NCBI RefSeq assembly: GCF_022788695.1
Contig: NZ_CP085154.1
Span: 186,001 to 250,000 of the forward strand
Length of the DNA: 64,000 nucleotides
From: Pseudosulfitobacter sp. DSM 107133
GTDB taxonomy: Bacteria > Pseudomonadota > Alphaproteobacteria > Rhodobacterales > Rhodobacteraceae
Direction of reading: 5' to 3'
The translations under genes were made by a program, and so were the position numbers. Shown here one piece after another: positions 63,509-64,000 of the stretch. Position 1 is the stretch's first letter, and each line of letters opens with the position of its first letter. A model generated the notes under the pieces. The model did not search any database, was not told the DNA's origin, and saw only the letters and a program-made list of their open reading frames with translations.

Positions 63509-64000
63509 ATGGCATTTTCTCTGGCAACCTGGAACATCAACTCGGTCCGTCTGCGCGAGCCGATCGTGCTGAAACTGCTGGCCGAACACGGGCCGGACGT
63601 GCTGTGTTTGCAAGAATGCAAAAGCCCCGTGGACAAGATCCCGCGCGAGGCGTTCAACGCGGCCGGTTACACCCACATGGTTGCGCGGGGCGACAAGGGC
63701 TATAACGGGGTGGCGATCCTCAGCCGGTTGCCAATGGAAGAGGTTGGCGCAGAAGATTTTGCGGAACTGGGCCACGCACGGCATGTGTCGGCGCGGCTGG
63801 AAAACGGTGTGACGGTGCACAATTTTTATGTGCCCGCAGGCGGAGACGAGCCAAACCGCGAGCGCAATGTAAAATTCGGCCAAAAGCTGGATTACCTGAC
63901 CGACATGCGCGACTGGTTCCACGCACAAAAGCCGGAAAAGTCGATTCTGGTGGGTGATCTGAACATCGCCCCGCGCGAAGATGACGTGTGGGATCACAAG
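63509..64000 (+). CDS. xthA: Exodeoxyribonuclease III, N-terminal part (partial)
   Basis: The reading frame opens at the ATG at 63509 and runs off the window edge, giving 164 residues. It begins FSLATWNINSVRLREPIVLKLL and shows LCLQECKSP, GYNGVAILSRL, NFYVPAGGDEP and LVGDLNIAP, all signatures of the ExoIII/APE1 endonuclease-exonuclease-phosphatase fold. XthA cuts abasic sites and removes 3' blocks in base-excision repair. Asn, Glu and Asp metal and catalytic residues visible so far are intact. The C-terminal histidine lies outside the window. Confidence 0.94.
   Translation, partial: MAFSLATWNINSVRLREPIVLKLLAEHGPDVLCLQECKSPVDKIPREAFNAAGYTHMVARGDKGYNGVAILSRLPMEEVGAEDFAELGHARHVSARLENGVTVHNFYVPAGGDEPNRERNVKFGQKLDYLTDMRDWFHAQKPEKSILVGDLNIAPREDDVWDHK

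Noticed and set aside
1..64000. CRISPR arrays, insertion sequences, prophage or plasmid genes
   Set aside because: No regularly spaced repeats, transposases, phage structural genes or replication proteins were seen by reading both strands.

Overview
The window is a gene-dense, GC-rich (roughly 60%) chromosomal segment of an alphaproteobacterium. It most likely comes from the Roseobacter group of the Rhodobacterales. The evidence is a petABC bc1 operon of Rhodobacter type with a GTG-started Rieske gene, a petP/petR-like regulator pair, FzlA, a DUF3576 lipoprotein next to leuS-lptE-holA, a Rhodobacterales-type porin, and GC-rich double-hairpin intergenic repeats. I see no phage genes, insertion sequences, CRISPR array, rRNA or plasmid functions. 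Nothing shows phototrophy.

Layout. 1-7971: the end of gltB, a small HTH-like protein, mtgA, fzlA, queG, a hydantoinase/oxoprolinase protein, msrBA and a periplasmic glutathione peroxidase. 8000-17034: a surface-polysaccharide block (yjbF-yjbH, a membrane nucleotide-sugar dehydratase, a sugar transferase, an epimerase, a Wza-like export lipoprotein and a GT4 glycosyltransferase). 17075-24300: a GlxA-type regulator, a degenerate thioredoxin-like protein, an EamA exporter, HU, the adenine-salvage pair ade-amn, arsC and a VOC protein. 24267-30083: a LysR regulator divergent from a CoA-thioester catabolic operon (class II aldolase, acyl-CoA dehydrogenase, ADP-forming acyl-CoA synthetase, CaiD-like hydratase). 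30161-36990: an SDR protein, exoD, the isoprenoid operon xseB-ispA-dxs, petP-petR and ilvE. 37114-46092: a secreted cyclase-family protein, cobO with an EamA transporter, a DM13 protein, aroC, a degradative HMG-CoA reductase and a TPP-riboswitch-controlled thiBPQ transporter. 46100-53466: an FMN-riboswitch-controlled type II lumazine synthase, a PaiB-like flavoprotein, a GST, petABC, mtaB-dapF and tRNA-Lys. 53467-64000: a GFA protein, the operon leuS-lptE-holA, a DUF3576 lipoprotein, a porin, a YggS-type PLP protein, ribA with an L,D-transpeptidase, a CenR-like response regulator followed by a structured candidate small RNA, and the start of xthA.

How the genes work together. Many neighbours are translationally coupled by 4-base ATGA or GTGA overlaps: msrB-msrA, yjbH-yjbF, epimerase-sugar transferase, ade-amn, petP-petR, dapF-mtaB, lptE-holA and ribA-L,D-transpeptidase. 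Two vitamin circuits sit close together. Thiamine uptake is under a TPP riboswitch, and riboflavin synthesis (ribH under an FMN riboswitch, ribA elsewhere in the window) lies beside an FMN-binding protein. DXS-pathway isoprenoid genes coexist with an HMG-CoA reductase of the catabolic class, which suggests mevalonate is a food source rather than a biosynthetic intermediate. The LysR-linked operon most likely degrades carnitine-type or other quaternary or sulfonium acids as CoA esters. The less explained signals are the candidate sRNA, the intergenic repeats, several near-perfect inverted repeats and the carnitine-like operon with its ADP-forming ligase.
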